Of a stretch of DNA of 64,000 bases, positions 1 through 8,556 are shown piece after piece. The DNA lies in the NCBI GenBank assembly GCA_021776785.1, contig JAJFFF010000022.1, forward strand, positions 20,806 through 84,805, in the 5' to 3' direction. The notes under the pieces were generated by a model. That model worked only from the letters and a program-made list of their open reading frames with translations. It was not told where the DNA came from and did no database searches. The position numbers and the translations under genes are program-made. The first letter of the stretch is position 1; every line of letters begins with the position of its first letter. Source of the DNA: Planctomycetota bacterium. GTDB lineage: Bacteria; Planctomycetota; PLA2.

Positions 1-922
1 TTGTGTTGGGCCGCGCGCGCAGTTTCGTCGTCACGATGGCGACGACCACCGCGGCATCGCCGACCTCAAGCGGGAAGCCGAGTTGTTCCCAGCCTTGCTT
101 TTTGAGTGCTAAGCCGGCGAGAGCCACCGTGCTGTGGGGCGCCGCGGCGACGAGTTTGCCCATGCCGTCGGGCAAGGCGTGTTGCAGGGCGGTATCCGCG
201 CGCGGTTTGAGTTCGACATCGACCCCGACGGGCTCTTCGCTCTTGCCGGGGCGAAATCCAACGAGCAGAGACTCAATCTGCGATGCCGCGAACGCGGCGG
301 CGCGGGGCGGCCACCGTGCGATCTCGCGCCCGAGAACGCGGACGCCCTGCGGTTTGCGCGTCGGCTCGTGCAGAAACAGGTACGAGAACATGCGCTTTAA
401 GTCGCCACCGTCGCGCGGCCGCCCGACCAACGCGATCGGGTACGTCGAGGCCTGACGGAAGAGCGGTTCGTCGTCGCTACGGCGCGGGCGGACGGCGGTT
501 TCGCTGAGCGACAGGTAGTTTTGCGCCACGCGCTGGGGCGGGCGCAGCCGCGTGTTCTCGCGGTTGGTGAAAAAGGCCTCTTCGAAGGCGCCGAAGTCGG
601 TGTACGGAAGGAGCCAGACGAGTTGCTGGTCGTGCGTCCAATACGACCCCACGGGACGCTGCTGCGCCACGCCTTCGAGGCCGGGGACGTTGGTCGGGCG
701 GCCGATTCGGTCCACTCCGGTGTCGGCGTCCTGGCGCGCGTACGGCGCTTCGTACGACTCGCGCAGGTCGTCGATCGAGGCGTAAACGACCGCAAACGAG
801 AAGTCGTCCGGCACGAGAGCCGCGATGTGCACCTGTTTGAGGTCGAAAAAGACAAAATAGACGAGGGCGACCCCGAGGAGGAGCAAACCGGTCAACGCCA
901 GCGACATCGAACGCATGGCCAT
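1..922 (-). CDS. Membrane-anchored protein of unknown function, C-terminus cut by window edge
   Basis: Reading the minus strand from ATG at 922-920 gives an open frame of 307 codons that runs off the left end without a stop. The protein begins with a short polar stretch and one hydrophobic segment (about residues 8-23, rich in Leu/Val/Phe), then a soluble, presumably extracytoplasmic part starting with LVPDDFSFAVVY. A second ATG at 916 is an alternative start. The opening 'LVPDD' followed by beta-strand-like segments resembles proteins annotated as DUF3352-type, but this is only an impression. It is divergent from the gene at 950, with a gap under 30 bp. No catalytic motif is visible and the function is unknown. 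The plus-strand frame over the same DNA is a shadow. Confidence 0.7.
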   Translation of the reverse strand, partial: MAMRSMSLALTGLLLLGVALVYFVFFDLKQVHIAALVPDDFSFAVVYASIDDLRESYEAPYARQDADTGVDRIGRPTNVPGLEGVAQQRPVGSYWTHDQQLVWLLPYTDFGAFEEAFFTNRENTRLRPPQRVAQNYLSLSETAVRPRRSDDEPLFRQASTYPIALVGRPRDGGDLKRMFSYLFLHEPTRKPQGVRVLGREIARWPPRAAAFAASQIESLLVGFRPGKSEEPVGVDVELKPRADTALQHALPDGMGKLVAAAPHSTVALAGLALKKQGWEQLGFPLEVGDAAVVVAIVTTKLRARPNT

Positions 923-949
923 GATCTTAATCGTGACCGCCCGGATATC

Positions 950-1555
950 TTGGACTGCTTGCTGGCTCTTTCGACATCATGCGGTCCTGCGACGTGGCGC
1001 TTGGACCGAATCGTCACGTCGTTTCGTGAACTCGACGTGAGCGGTGTGGCGCTTCATCGTGGCGCGGAGCGTGATGAAGTGCGTGCGCTGGCCGCCTTGG
1101 CGCGCCGCGTTCCGATCGTCGCGGTGTTCGGGAACAAGCCTGGATTCGCGCCGCCGCTCGTCGTGGTGGATGGCGTGATTGCGGCCGACGACCGCGAACA
1201 GTCGCTCGACGCCTTTTGCCGTTCGTTGCACGCGATGCGCGATGTGCGGATTGCTGTGCGGTGCGGACCGGAGCCTGATGGACACCCGTCGCCCGACGAG
1301 ATTGAGTGGATCGCGGACGCCGTGCGCCATGTCGGTTACTGGCACGACGTGGCGCGTGCCGACGAGTCGTACTTAGAGGCGGCCGGCAACCGGTTGTTTG
1401 GAGCGTCGTTTCATCCGCTCGAGTACGCCGCGCTGAGATCGTTGCGCGCGGCCTTGCCGAGCGGTGCGCCGGCGGTCGTCTCCTGCCCGACGGGGACGTC
1501 GCGAACCGAGGTCTTGGAGGCGTGGCGTTGTGCGCGAGGTGAATTTCGTGCGTGA
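950..1555 (+). CDS. Small uncharacterised protein, possibly TIM-barrel-like
   Basis: This protein of about 201 residues probably starts at TTG 950, because no ATG or GTG lies in frame nearby. An apparent extension to 521 would run antisense through the divergent membrane-protein gene. The sequence alternates short hydrophobic strands (VSGVAL, VPIVAVFG, VRIAVRCG, GAPAVVSCPTG) with helical segments, which looks like an alpha/beta barrel of the sugar-phosphate isomerase/AP-endonuclease-2 type. No metal-binding set can be assigned with confidence. Its end overlaps the start of the phosphatase gene by 8 nt, so the two are probably co-transcribed and translationally coupled. The function is unknown and the fold guess is weak. 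Confidence 0.55.
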   Translation: MDCLLALSTSCGPATWRLDRIVTSFRELDVSGVALHRGAERDEVRALAALARRVPIVAVFGNKPGFAPPLVVVDGVIAADDREQSLDAFCRSLHAMRDVRIAVRCGPEPDGHPSPDEIEWIADAVRHVGYWHDVARADESYLEAAGNRLFGASFHPLEYAALRSLRAALPSGAPAVVSCPTGTSRTEVLEAWRCARGEFRA

Positions 1556-2183
1556 GTTGGTTGTCGTCCGGCACGGCGAGTCCACCGGCAACGCGCAGGG
1601 CCTTGCGCAGGGGCGTCTGGACTATCCCTTGACCGAACGGGGCCGCGATGACGTGCGCGCGGCGGCCGCGCGCATGACGGAAAACGGTTGGACCTTTTCG
1701 CATCGCGTCACGAGCCCCGTCCAGCGTTGCGTGGAGAGCGCCGAGTTGTTGGTGGGAGCGCTGGGGGGCGCCGCGTTTGACGTCGACGAGGCGTTTACCG
1801 AGATCGATTGCGGGAGCGCGACGGGCCGACGCTACCGCGACGTCATGAAAGAGCATCCTCAGTTCTTTGAGCGCCCCGCGAACGAGTGGTTGGGATTCGC
1901 GGAACTTGGCGGTGAGTCCAACGCCGAACTGCTCGCGCGTGTCGGCGCCGGACTCGACGCCATCGGAGCAAGAGACCCCATCGCCCGCGTCCTCTTGGTT
2001 ACGCATGGCGGCGTGTTCAAGGCCGTCCTCGCCCATCTCCTTGCGCTTCCCACGAACTTCTTCTTAGACCTGCAGTACAGCTCGATTCTCCGTCTCGTCC
2101 GCAAGAAAATCGGCGCACAAGAAGTGTGGGCGTGGAGTCACTTCATGCCCCCGCACAACGAAGCGACCGACACTTCTTTTTGA
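1548..2183 (+). CDS. Histidine phosphatase family protein (phosphoglycerate mutase-like)
   Basis: The N-terminus carries the branch-defining RHGES motif at residues 8-12, where His9 is the expected phospho-acceptor. It is followed by a typical G-x-L-x-x-PLTERG segment. A second conserved His lies in LLVTHGGVFKAVL near the C-terminus, and an acidic ExD stretch (FTEIDCG) sits between them. The length (211 residues) fits cofactor-independent-like GpmB/CobC phosphatases. GTG at 1548 was chosen because a GAGGTG Shine-Dalgarno lies 6 nt upstream; GTG 1530 and 1539 are alternatives. The substrate cannot be told from sequence: phosphoglycerate mutase, alpha-ribazole phosphatase and general phosphatase activities all occur in this family. 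It overlaps the upstream gene by 8 nt. Confidence 0.88.
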   Translation: MRELVVVRHGESTGNAQGLAQGRLDYPLTERGRDDVRAAAARMTENGWTFSHRVTSPVQRCVESAELLVGALGGAAFDVDEAFTEIDCGSATGRRYRDVMKEHPQFFERPANEWLGFAELGGESNAELLARVGAGLDAIGARDPIARVLLVTHGGVFKAVLAHLLALPTNFFLDLQYSSILRLVRKKIGAQEVWAWSHFMPPHNEATDTSF

Positions 2184-2224
2184 GCACTCTTGGCTCGGCG
2201 CCGGAGCCGGAGTACGCTGCGGTT

Positions 2225-2485
2225 GTGACTGACTCGCTTCCTCCCGCCACGTTCGAAGTCTTGGTTTCCACGTTCGCCACGCAGGCCGCCGTCGCGTTGG
2301 GCCAGATCCCCAACCCTGTGACCCGCCAGTCGGACCTGGACCTACCGCAAGCGAAGTTCGGCATCGATTTACTGCAGCTGCTCGAACAAAAAACCAAAGG
2401 CAACCGCAACGAGTCCGAAGACAAGTTCATCCAAGACTGTCTCTACCAATTAAGAATGCTGTACATAGACAAAAGCGCAAAGTAA
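2225..2485 (+). CDS. DUF1844 family protein
   Basis: An 86-residue protein from GTG 2225. The core 'TFEVLVSTFATQAAVALG' followed by 'A-K-x-x-IDLL-x-LLEQKTKGN' and a C-terminal 'YQLRMLY' is the recognisable pattern of DUF1844, a small helical family of unknown function found in Planctomycetota, Acidobacteriota, Deltaproteobacteria and relatives. A longer frame from 2126 would overlap the phosphatase, and the extra N-terminus does not resemble the family. The gene lies 41 nt after the phosphatase and probably ends the transcription unit. Its 3' end sits against copy A of the dispersed 95-bp repeat. No enzymatic role is known. Confidence 0.8.
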   Translation: MTDSLPPATFEVLVSTFATQAAVALGQIPNPVTRQSDLDLPQAKFGIDLLQLLEQKTKGNRNESEDKFIQDCLYQLRMLYIDKSAK

Positions 2486-2500
2486 ACAGCCCAACCCCAA

Positions 2501-2596
2501 CCCCCCCAATGCGGTACCGGGTTGGATTTTTTTCGCCATAAAAGATGTATTGAAAACATGTTAGGGCGTCAAGGTGCGGCATTTGTGACGCACTTT
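2501..2596 (-). repeat. Dispersed 95-bp repeat, copy A
   Basis: Read on the minus strand, this segment has the same order of parts as the other three copies. It has a GTGCG...CGCAC hairpin head ending in AATGCCGCAC (2574-2593), about 40 variable bases, and a conserved tail of GAAAAAAATCCAACC followed by GGTACCGC and a G-run. Here the head is more degenerate than in B-D. The tail lies 15 bp beyond the DUF1844 stop codon. Copies A and B point head to head across a 100-bp gap. Confidence 0.8.
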
Positions 2597-2697
2597 GGGC
2601 ACTTTTGGGCACCCGCACCGTCGGTTTGAATGCAACAGTGTGCTGGATGGGCGCGAATCGGTGTTTCGCGGCCGTTTCCCCGCGAGCGCGTGGCCGG

Positions 2698-2792
2698 GAG
2701 TGCGGCGCCAATGCCGCACTTCGATAGCATAACCCGTTTGAATACAGGGTCTTACAGCCGAAAAAATCTAACCCGGTACCGCATTGGGTGGG
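2698..2792 (+). repeat. Dispersed 95-bp repeat, copy B (runs into kinase 3' end)
   Basis: The head is a 7-bp stem hairpin GTGCGGC-GCCAAT-GCCGCAC (2700-2719), followed by about 40 variable bases. The tail is AAAAAATCTAACCC plus GGTACCGC and TTGGG (2761-2788). The tail contains the stop codon of the minus-strand kinase gene and encodes its last few residues, so the repeat has contributed coding sequence. It lies in inverted orientation to copy A. Confidence 0.82.
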
Positions 2793-5700
2793 GCGGCGAG
2801 GGGGAGTCTTACCACTACTTTTGTGCCTTCTTTTTGTTTTGAGTTTATTGTTATGGTTCCGCCGTAGTCGTCGATGATTCTTTTCACGATCGGCATGCCT
2901 AGACCCGTACCGGAGGTCTTGGTGGTGAAGCTTGGTTCGAAGATGCGGGCCATGACATCGGGCGGAATTCCCGTTCCGTTGTCTTCAATGTCGATGCGCG
3001 CTCGTTCGCCTTCTCGTTGCGCGCGGAGCGTGACGATCGTGGCGTCGGCCTGGCGCGCGTTTGTGACGAGGTTGATCAGGACGCGACGCAGCTCGTCGTT
3101 GTCGGCGTGTACGAGCAACGGCGCGTCGCGCACATCGGTCACGAGTTCGCTTCCGCCCGCCGCCGCGTAAAACGCCGCGACTTCTTGCACAACCGGCGCG
3201 AGGTCTAGAGCCTCCAGCCGTTGGTTGGGAAAGCGAGCGTACGCACTGAACGCGCCGGCGATCCGATGCAGCGCGTCAATCTGATCGAGGATCAGGCCCG
3301 CGCCGCGTTCAAACTCCTCCTCAAACGACTTGGGATCGTCTGTGTGAATGGCGACCAGGTTTTGCACCGTCAGTTTGATCGGCGTGAGCGGGTTCTTGAT
3401 TTCATGGGCGATCTGACGCGCCATCTCGCGCCACGCGGCCGCCTTCTCGGCGCGCACGCGTAGATCCTGAGCCTCGCGCAGCTCAACCGTCATCCGGTTG
3501 AACGCGGCAATCAAGTCGCCGAACTCGTCGTGGCGCCCCTCGGGCAGGCGCGCATCCAAGTCACCGGCGGCGACACGACTCGTCGCTTCGCGCAACTCCT
3601 GAACGGGCCGCGTCAAAGAGCGCCCCAGCCAAAGCGCGAGCAAGGCCGTGACGATCGCGCTCAACATGTAGAGCGCAAGCAAGGGCGCGTTGCTCGCAGC
3701 AGCGTCCCGATCGAGCGAACGCCGATCCTCCAACGCCGGCGCGGCCAAGATCAACGGCTGCTCCTCGCCCGGTCGATCAAAACGACGATACGCGGCGCGC
3801 AGCGAAGCGCCGTACACAAAGGCCTCGACCCCCGAGTAATCGTCGCGATTTTCCAAGACGAGCGCGGTGTACGGCGCGGCGTCCAAACGCCGACTCAAGA
3901 GGCCCGTGTCCCAAATGCCGGGACGACTTGTCGCGACCAACTCCGCGCCGCGATACACGTTGATATCGACGAGGTGGTTGCCCGCAACGGTGGCGCACCA
4001 TTCGTTGGTCGGCTCCGCGCGCCGCTGACGAAGTAGGGTGGCCGCGAGATCGAGGCGTCGATCCAAGCGGTCCCGAATCTGCTCTTCGTGGCGCTCCTCG
4101 GCGGCCGTCCGGTTGTGCGTGGCGAGCAGGAGAATCGTCGGCACCGACAATGCGAGCAGCACAAGGGCGACCCGATGCCGAAACAGCAGTCGCACAGCGC
4201 CACGGGCGCGGATGGCGAGATAGGTCATGTAGACCAAGCACGCGATCGCTGCTGCCAGCAAGATTTTGGCGAACACAAACGCGGCTGCCTGCCACGCGTT
4301 CTCGCGAAACAAAATGCCCGCAAAGCGATACCGGCCGTGCGCGACGATCAAACGAGCATCCTGATCGCGGTAGCGCGAACGCTCCTCGGCGTGGCCCGCC
4401 CGCCGTGCGCGCGCAAGCACCGCTTCAGTCGGCGTCGGCGCGTCCGCGATGGCGCCGGCGCTCGTCGCACGCGGCGTTCCGTCGGGCGCATACTCGACAA
4501 GCAACGCAGGCGGCGCGCCCGCACTGACCAACTGGTCAAGGGGCTCGCCAAACATCGCAGGGCGCAACTGAGCCATCAGCATGTCCCACGGGTCCGGAGC
4601 GAGAATGCGCACGATACCGGCCAACCGTTCGTCGCCGATGGTGCGCAGCTCGAAGTCGATCACATGAAACTGCACCGCCCGCCCGGCGCCCCGCCCTGAG
4701 AGACGTTGGTTTCCGAGCCGCTCGCGATTCGGCGGCCCGGGCAGCCAATGTGCGGGAGGGCTGTCATAGTCGAACGCGCTGACCAACTCGCCGGAACGAC
4801 TCCACACCTGAACCGCGCACGGCTCGCCCGGTGTCCAACGCGACGCGCTCCAAATGCGAAACGCGACGTTGTGCGAGGGGCGTCCCTCCACGAGAATTTG
4901 CGCGACTTCGCGATCCACACCTTCGACGTCGTCGGTGGCATGCGCGGTCGCGCGCTCCAATCGCGCCTGCACGGCATCACTGCGCGCACGACCGAGTAGC
5001 TCCTGCGCGCGCGCAGCCGTGGCGTGCGCCGTTTCGGACCGATGGGCGTCCATGAGCGGGGATGCCGCCACGATCGCGGCGAGAAGCGTGACCATCGTTG
5101 CTCGTTCGGGCCGCGTTGCGCGCCTCTCGACAACAAACCCCGCGACGACGCATCCAAACGCGAGGACGAAGCCGTCCCGCGCGAACCAACCCGCCGCGAC
5201 CGCGAGCGGCGCGAGCCACTGAAGGTGCGGATAAATCGAACGGAGCCACGTGCGCGCGTTGTGCACGAGAAAAAAGAGCGCGATCGTCAACAGGCAAACG
5301 GCGCTGAGAAGCATCGTTGCTTCCAGCGTCGGGATGACCGCAAGGGGATCGAACACGAGCATGCCGTCGATCCGCGCCGGTACGGAAGCGACCATGGCGC
5401 GAAACCCGCGCGGCGCGAAATACGATGCGACCAGCGCTACGCCCGCAAACACGTACACAACGGGCTCGCGCCGCATCCGCCGCGCGTAGCGCAACAAAAC
5501 CCACATCGCGCCCAAAAGGGCGCCCGCCGTGAGCAGCGAGTCCGCCGGTCCCGACCAAAGCGGGTGGGGGCCGACATCGGGCGTCAGCCACGGCGCCCAC
5601 GTCGGCACGCGCAACAACGCGGCGAACCAACGCAGCGCGATCATCGCGAGCGCAACGATGGCGGGCATCGCCCAAGACGACGGCGGTAGACGGTGCAGAA

Positions 5701-6409
5701 CGCGTCGCAGCAGCTCCAGCGACAAGGCGGCGACGACGAGCCACAGACCAAGGGAGCGACGATCGCGGCGCTTGTGGTCGTCGACGCTGGCGCGCTCCGT
5801 CGCGGTTGGTTCGCGCATCGTGACGTGAACCAAGTCCGCGATCACAATCACGTGACGCGCGCGCCCCTCGTCGGCGTGATGAACCGGCACCGTGCTGCTG
5901 CCAAACCGCAGGCGAATCGAGTGCAGGCCGCACTCCTGCGCGATGCGGTCGGCCGCGCCGCGCTGCAGCGGAAAGCGCTCGCCCAGGGCCAAAAACGTCA
6001 GCGCAAGGCCGTCGCCAGCGGGACGAGACGCAAACAGAAGCGGATGCGCGGGATGGTCCAACACGTTGACGGATTCGCGACCCACCGACGACTGCGCCAT
6101 CTCAAACGCGTCTGCCGTGTCGAACGTCCGCCCCGCCCAAGCCAGCGCCTGACCCGCACCGTCCAGCAGCACGACACCGTCCACGGCATGGTCGCGCGCG
6201 ATCTCTTCGGCGCGCGCAAACTGCGTCGCGGCGTCCGACTCGCCAGCCAACCCCGCCAACTCTTCGGCGCCGGACTCCACATGATCGCGCCACTCCTGGA
6301 AGGCAGCCCGGAGACGACGTTCCGCTTCCGCAAACCCCGGCGGAGTAGACGTCGGCCAGACCAATGCCAGCAGACCGAGCACGGCCAAAACGGCCGCGAC
6401 ACGACGCAT
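2768..6409 (-). CDS. Very large NtrY-like sensor histidine kinase
   Basis: The 1213-residue protein has an N-terminal membrane segment (about 1-20) and an extracytoplasmic stretch. A cluster of about seven membrane helices follows (about 218-452), then a soluble region of about 250 residues, two helices (about 705-765), another sensor-like stretch and a final helix (about 895-918). After this come HAMP, a HisKA domain with ARQIAHEIKNP (phospho-acceptor His1002) and a HATPase domain with NLVTNA, DNGTGIP and GTGLGMPIVKRII. The HEIKNPLTPIKL motif and three-segment layout resemble NtrY, but NtrY is normally about 750 residues, so the multi-helix sensor block is unusual. It starts 6 nt after the sigma-54 regulator stop and is clearly its partner kinase. 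The stimulus is unknown. The C-terminus is encoded by repeat copy B. Confidence 0.9.
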   Translation of the reverse strand: MRRVAAVLAVLGLLALVWPTSTPPGFAEAERRLRAAFQEWRDHVESGAEELAGLAGESDAATQFARAEEIARDHAVDGVVLLDGAGQALAWAGRTFDTADAFEMAQSSVGRESVNVLDHPAHPLLFASRPAGDGLALTFLALGERFPLQRGAADRIAQECGLHSIRLRFGSSTVPVHHADEGRARHVIVIADLVHVTMREPTATERASVDDHKRRDRRSLGLWLVVAALSLELLRRVLHRLPPSSWAMPAIVALAMIALRWFAALLRVPTWAPWLTPDVGPHPLWSGPADSLLTAGALLGAMWVLLRYARRMRREPVVYVFAGVALVASYFAPRGFRAMVASVPARIDGMLVFDPLAVIPTLEATMLLSAVCLLTIALFFLVHNARTWLRSIYPHLQWLAPLAVAAGWFARDGFVLAFGCVVAGFVVERRATRPERATMVTLLAAIVAASPLMDAHRSETAHATAARAQELLGRARSDAVQARLERATAHATDDVEGVDREVAQILVEGRPSHNVAFRIWSASRWTPGEPCAVQVWSRSGELVSAFDYDSPPAHWLPGPPNRERLGNQRLSGRGAGRAVQFHVIDFELRTIGDERLAGIVRILAPDPWDMLMAQLRPAMFGEPLDQLVSAGAPPALLVEYAPDGTPRATSAGAIADAPTPTEAVLARARRAGHAEERSRYRDQDARLIVAHGRYRFAGILFRENAWQAAAFVFAKILLAAAIACLVYMTYLAIRARGAVRLLFRHRVALVLLALSVPTILLLATHNRTAAEERHEEQIRDRLDRRLDLAATLLRQRRAEPTNEWCATVAGNHLVDINVYRGAELVATSRPGIWDTGLLSRRLDAAPYTALVLENRDDYSGVEAFVYGASLRAAYRRFDRPGEEQPLILAAPALEDRRSLDRDAAASNAPLLALYMLSAIVTALLALWLGRSLTRPVQELREATSRVAAGDLDARLPEGRHDEFGDLIAAFNRMTVELREAQDLRVRAEKAAAWREMARQIAHEIKNPLTPIKLTVQNLVAIHTDDPKSFEEEFERGAGLILDQIDALHRIAGAFSAYARFPNQRLEALDLAPVVQEVAAFYAAAGGSELVTDVRDAPLLVHADNDELRRVLINLVTNARQADATIVTLRAQREGERARIDIEDNGTGIPPDVMARIFEPSFTTKTSGTGLGMPIVKRIIDDYGGTITINSKQKEGTKVVVRLPLAAPPNAVPG

Positions 6410-6415
6410 GAGCGT

Positions 6416-7777
6416 TTACTTTCCGGGCTTCTTGAGCCCGTACTTCTCGATTTTCTTGTAGAGGTTCGATCGCTGCATATGGAGCGTTTCGGCGGTTCGC
6501 TTTACGTTCCAGTGGTTGTCTTCCAAACGCCTGACGATGAAATCTCGCTCCGCGCGTTCCTTGAATTCTTCAAACGTAGCGACCGAGCGATACGGATCTT
6601 CCGGCGGCGCTTCGTTGCGCACCGCACCGCCCGCGGCCCGCGTCACATCCGGCGCATCGATCGACGAGCCACGCGCCAGAATCGCCAAGTTCTCGACGAC
6701 GTTCTTCAGCTGGCGCACGTTGCCGGGCCAGTCTTCGCGCAGCATGAGATCTTTCGCCGCGACCGTGAACTCGCGCGTCGAAAGGCCGTTACGCTTGACG
6801 GCGTCCGCCAAAAACGCCGTCGCCAAGAGCGTGATGTCGTCGCCGCGATCGCGCAGCGGCGGACAGCGAACCTCGACGACGTTGAGGCGGTAATACAAGT
6901 CCTCGCGAAAACGCCCCTCGCGAACTTCTTCCAAAAGATCTTTGTTGGTCGCGGCGAGAACGCGCACGGTCACTTCGATCGGCTTGTTGCCGCCGACGCG
7001 CTCGACGCGGTTTTGCTCCAGCACGCGCAACACTTTGGCCTGCGCGGCGAGATCCATGTCCCCGATCTCATCGAGGAACAACGTGCCGCCGTCGGCCAGC
7101 TCGAACTTGCCTTTTTTCTGGGCGTGCGCGCCGGTGAACGATCCCTTCTCGTGGCCAAACAGCTCACTCTCCAGGAGGTCTTTCGGAATGGCCGCGCAGT
7201 TCACGTCGACAAACGGACCGTGCGACACCGGGCTCAGGTCGTGAAGCCGGCGCGCGACGAGTTCCTTCCCCGTCCCGTTCTCGCCTGTGATCAAAACGCG
7301 CGCGTGGGTGGGGGCGACGCGATCGATCGACGCGAGCAGCTCTTGTACCGGCTCGGACTGCCCGATCATCTTGGCCGCACCGCGTTCCTTGAGCGTTAGG
7401 TTTTCGCGCGCGAGCGACGTCTGCCGCAGGGCGTTGCGCGCCAGGACGAGCACCCGATCGCGATCGAGCGGCTTCTCGAGAAAATCAAACGCACCCTCGC
7501 GGGTCGCGGCGACGGCCGTGTCGATCGAACCGTGCCCCGAGATCATGACAACCGGTAGCTCCGGTCGATCGCGCCGCAGGTCGCCCAAGATCTCCATGCC
7601 GTCGCGGCCGGGCATCTTGATATCTAAGAACACGAGCCCGATGTCGTCTCTCTCCGCGAGGACTTGGAGCCCTTGGCGTCCGTCCTCGGCGAGCTCGGCG
7701 TCAATCTTGTCGCTTTTTAAAGTCATCCGGAGCGCTTCGCGCACGCCCGGGTCGTCATCAATGATGAGTGCCTTCAT
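6416..7777 (-). CDS. Sigma-54-dependent response regulator, NtrC/NtrX type
   Basis: This 453-residue regulator starts at ATG 7777, behind a strong Shine-Dalgarno (GGAGG, 7 nt upstream). A longer frame to 7858 has no such signal. The receiver domain has the acidic pair D8/D9, phospho-acceptor D52 and K102. The AAA+ domain has Walker A GENGTGKE (165-172), the sigma-54 contact loop GSFTGA (212-217, a variant of GAFTGA) and Walker B GTLFLDEIGD (231-240). A Fis-type helix-turn-helix lies near the C-terminus (WNVKRTAETLHMQRSNLYKK). It should activate RpoN-dependent promoters when phosphorylated by the kinase encoded immediately downstream. The regulon cannot be inferred from this window. Confidence 0.95.
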   Translation of the reverse strand: MKALIIDDDPGVREALRMTLKSDKIDAELAEDGRQGLQVLAERDDIGLVFLDIKMPGRDGMEILGDLRRDRPELPVVMISGHGSIDTAVAATREGAFDFLEKPLDRDRVLVLARNALRQTSLARENLTLKERGAAKMIGQSEPVQELLASIDRVAPTHARVLITGENGTGKELVARRLHDLSPVSHGPFVDVNCAAIPKDLLESELFGHEKGSFTGAHAQKKGKFELADGGTLFLDEIGDMDLAAQAKVLRVLEQNRVERVGGNKPIEVTVRVLAATNKDLLEEVREGRFREDLYYRLNVVEVRCPPLRDRGDDITLLATAFLADAVKRNGLSTREFTVAAKDLMLREDWPGNVRQLKNVVENLAILARGSSIDAPDVTRAAGGAVRNEAPPEDPYRSVATFEEFKERAERDFIVRRLEDNHWNVKRTAETLHMQRSNLYKKIEKYGLKKPGK

Positions 7778-7879
7778 CTGTAGCCTCCTAACGGCCCGAG
7801 TGTCTCCTGAGGGGGACATTTTGGCCAGGGATTTACTGTCCACTTTGGGGTAAGGCAAACCGCGGGCCGAATCCGGCCG

Positions 7880-7909
7880 GTTTAGGGCGGCTTAGAGCGA
7901 TTTAGGGCG
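7880..7909. promoter_or_regulatory. Three phased 10-bp direct repeats upstream of ECF gene 1
   Basis: Three consecutive decamers of the form (G/A)(T/C)TTAG(G/A)GCG lie in the divergent intergenic region, about 60 bp before the ECF start codon. The spacing is one helical turn, as expected for a protein binding several times on the same DNA face. No known regulator matches, and the role is a guess. Confidence 0.4.
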
Positions 7910-7968
7910 AGTTCGCGTGGATTCGCGCCGAAAGGGCCCCGGCGTGCGTTACTGATAAGCAGAACTCC

Positions 7969-8556
7969 ATGGCAGTAACAGGTGGCGAAGCCCTCATGCT
8001 CCGAATGGCAACCGGGGACGTGGTTGCGTTTGAGGAGATGCTCTCTTCGCATCAGGGGATGGCGTATCGATTCGCCTACCGCATCTTTCGCGACCGCCAT
8101 ATCGCGGAAGACGTAAGCCAAGAGTTCTTTTTTAAGCTGTTTCGCAACGCCTCACGCTACGAGCCCGCGGGCAAGTTCAAGACGTACTTCTACAAAGTGC
8201 TCAACAACTTGTGCCTCGACACGCTGCGGCGGATGAATCGCAAGTCGCTCCCGGACTTCCAGTCGTTTGAGAATCCGATTCTCGACGGCATGCCCGAGCG
8301 CGACGATCGCGGTGCGCCCGACGACCATGCGCGTGTGCGCGAAGAGCGCCGGTTGGTGCGCGAGGCGATTCAGCAGCTCCCGGATCCGCAGAGGCGAGTG
8401 ATTGTGTTGCGGGAGTTGGAAGAGTTGAAATATCGGGAGATTGCCGAGGTCTTGGGGTTGAGCCTTAACGAGGTGAAGGTGCTCATCCATCGCGGGCGAA
8501 AATCGCTCCTCAAGATCATGCGGCGTTCTCCCCTCTTTGAGGGCCATGATTCATGA
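7969..8556 (+). CDS. ECF sigma factor (module 1)
   Basis: The 195-residue sigma-70 family protein has region 2 (AYRIFRDRHIAEDVSQEFFFKLF, with the conserved DV-x-QE-x-F core, then FKTYFYKVLNNLCLDTLRR) and region 4 (LPDPQRRVIVLRELEELKYREIAEVLGLSLNEVKVLIHRGRKSL). ATG 7969 was chosen; ATG 7996 is a possible internal alternative. It ends in an ATGA overlap with the next gene, the usual arrangement of an ECF factor with its membrane-bound partner. It should direct transcription of a small regulon after release from that partner. The divergent upstream gene is the NtrC-type regulator, so the two promoters share the 7778-7968 region. Confidence 0.93.
   Translation: MAVTGGEALMLRMATGDVVAFEEMLSSHQGMAYRFAYRIFRDRHIAEDVSQEFFFKLFRNASRYEPAGKFKTYFYKVLNNLCLDTLRRMNRKSLPDFQSFENPILDGMPERDDRGAPDDHARVREERRLVREAIQQLPDPQRRVIVLRELEELKYREIAEVLGLSLNEVKVLIHRGRKSLLKIMRRSPLFEGHDS

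Noticed and set aside
521..949. N-terminal extension of the gene at 950
   Set aside because: It runs antisense through the membrane-anchored protein at 1-922, which has a clear N-terminal helix.
5693..7399. 568-codon plus-strand frame
   Set aside because: It is antisense to the kinase and regulator genes, whose motifs are unambiguous; the translation is Arg/His-rich without domains.
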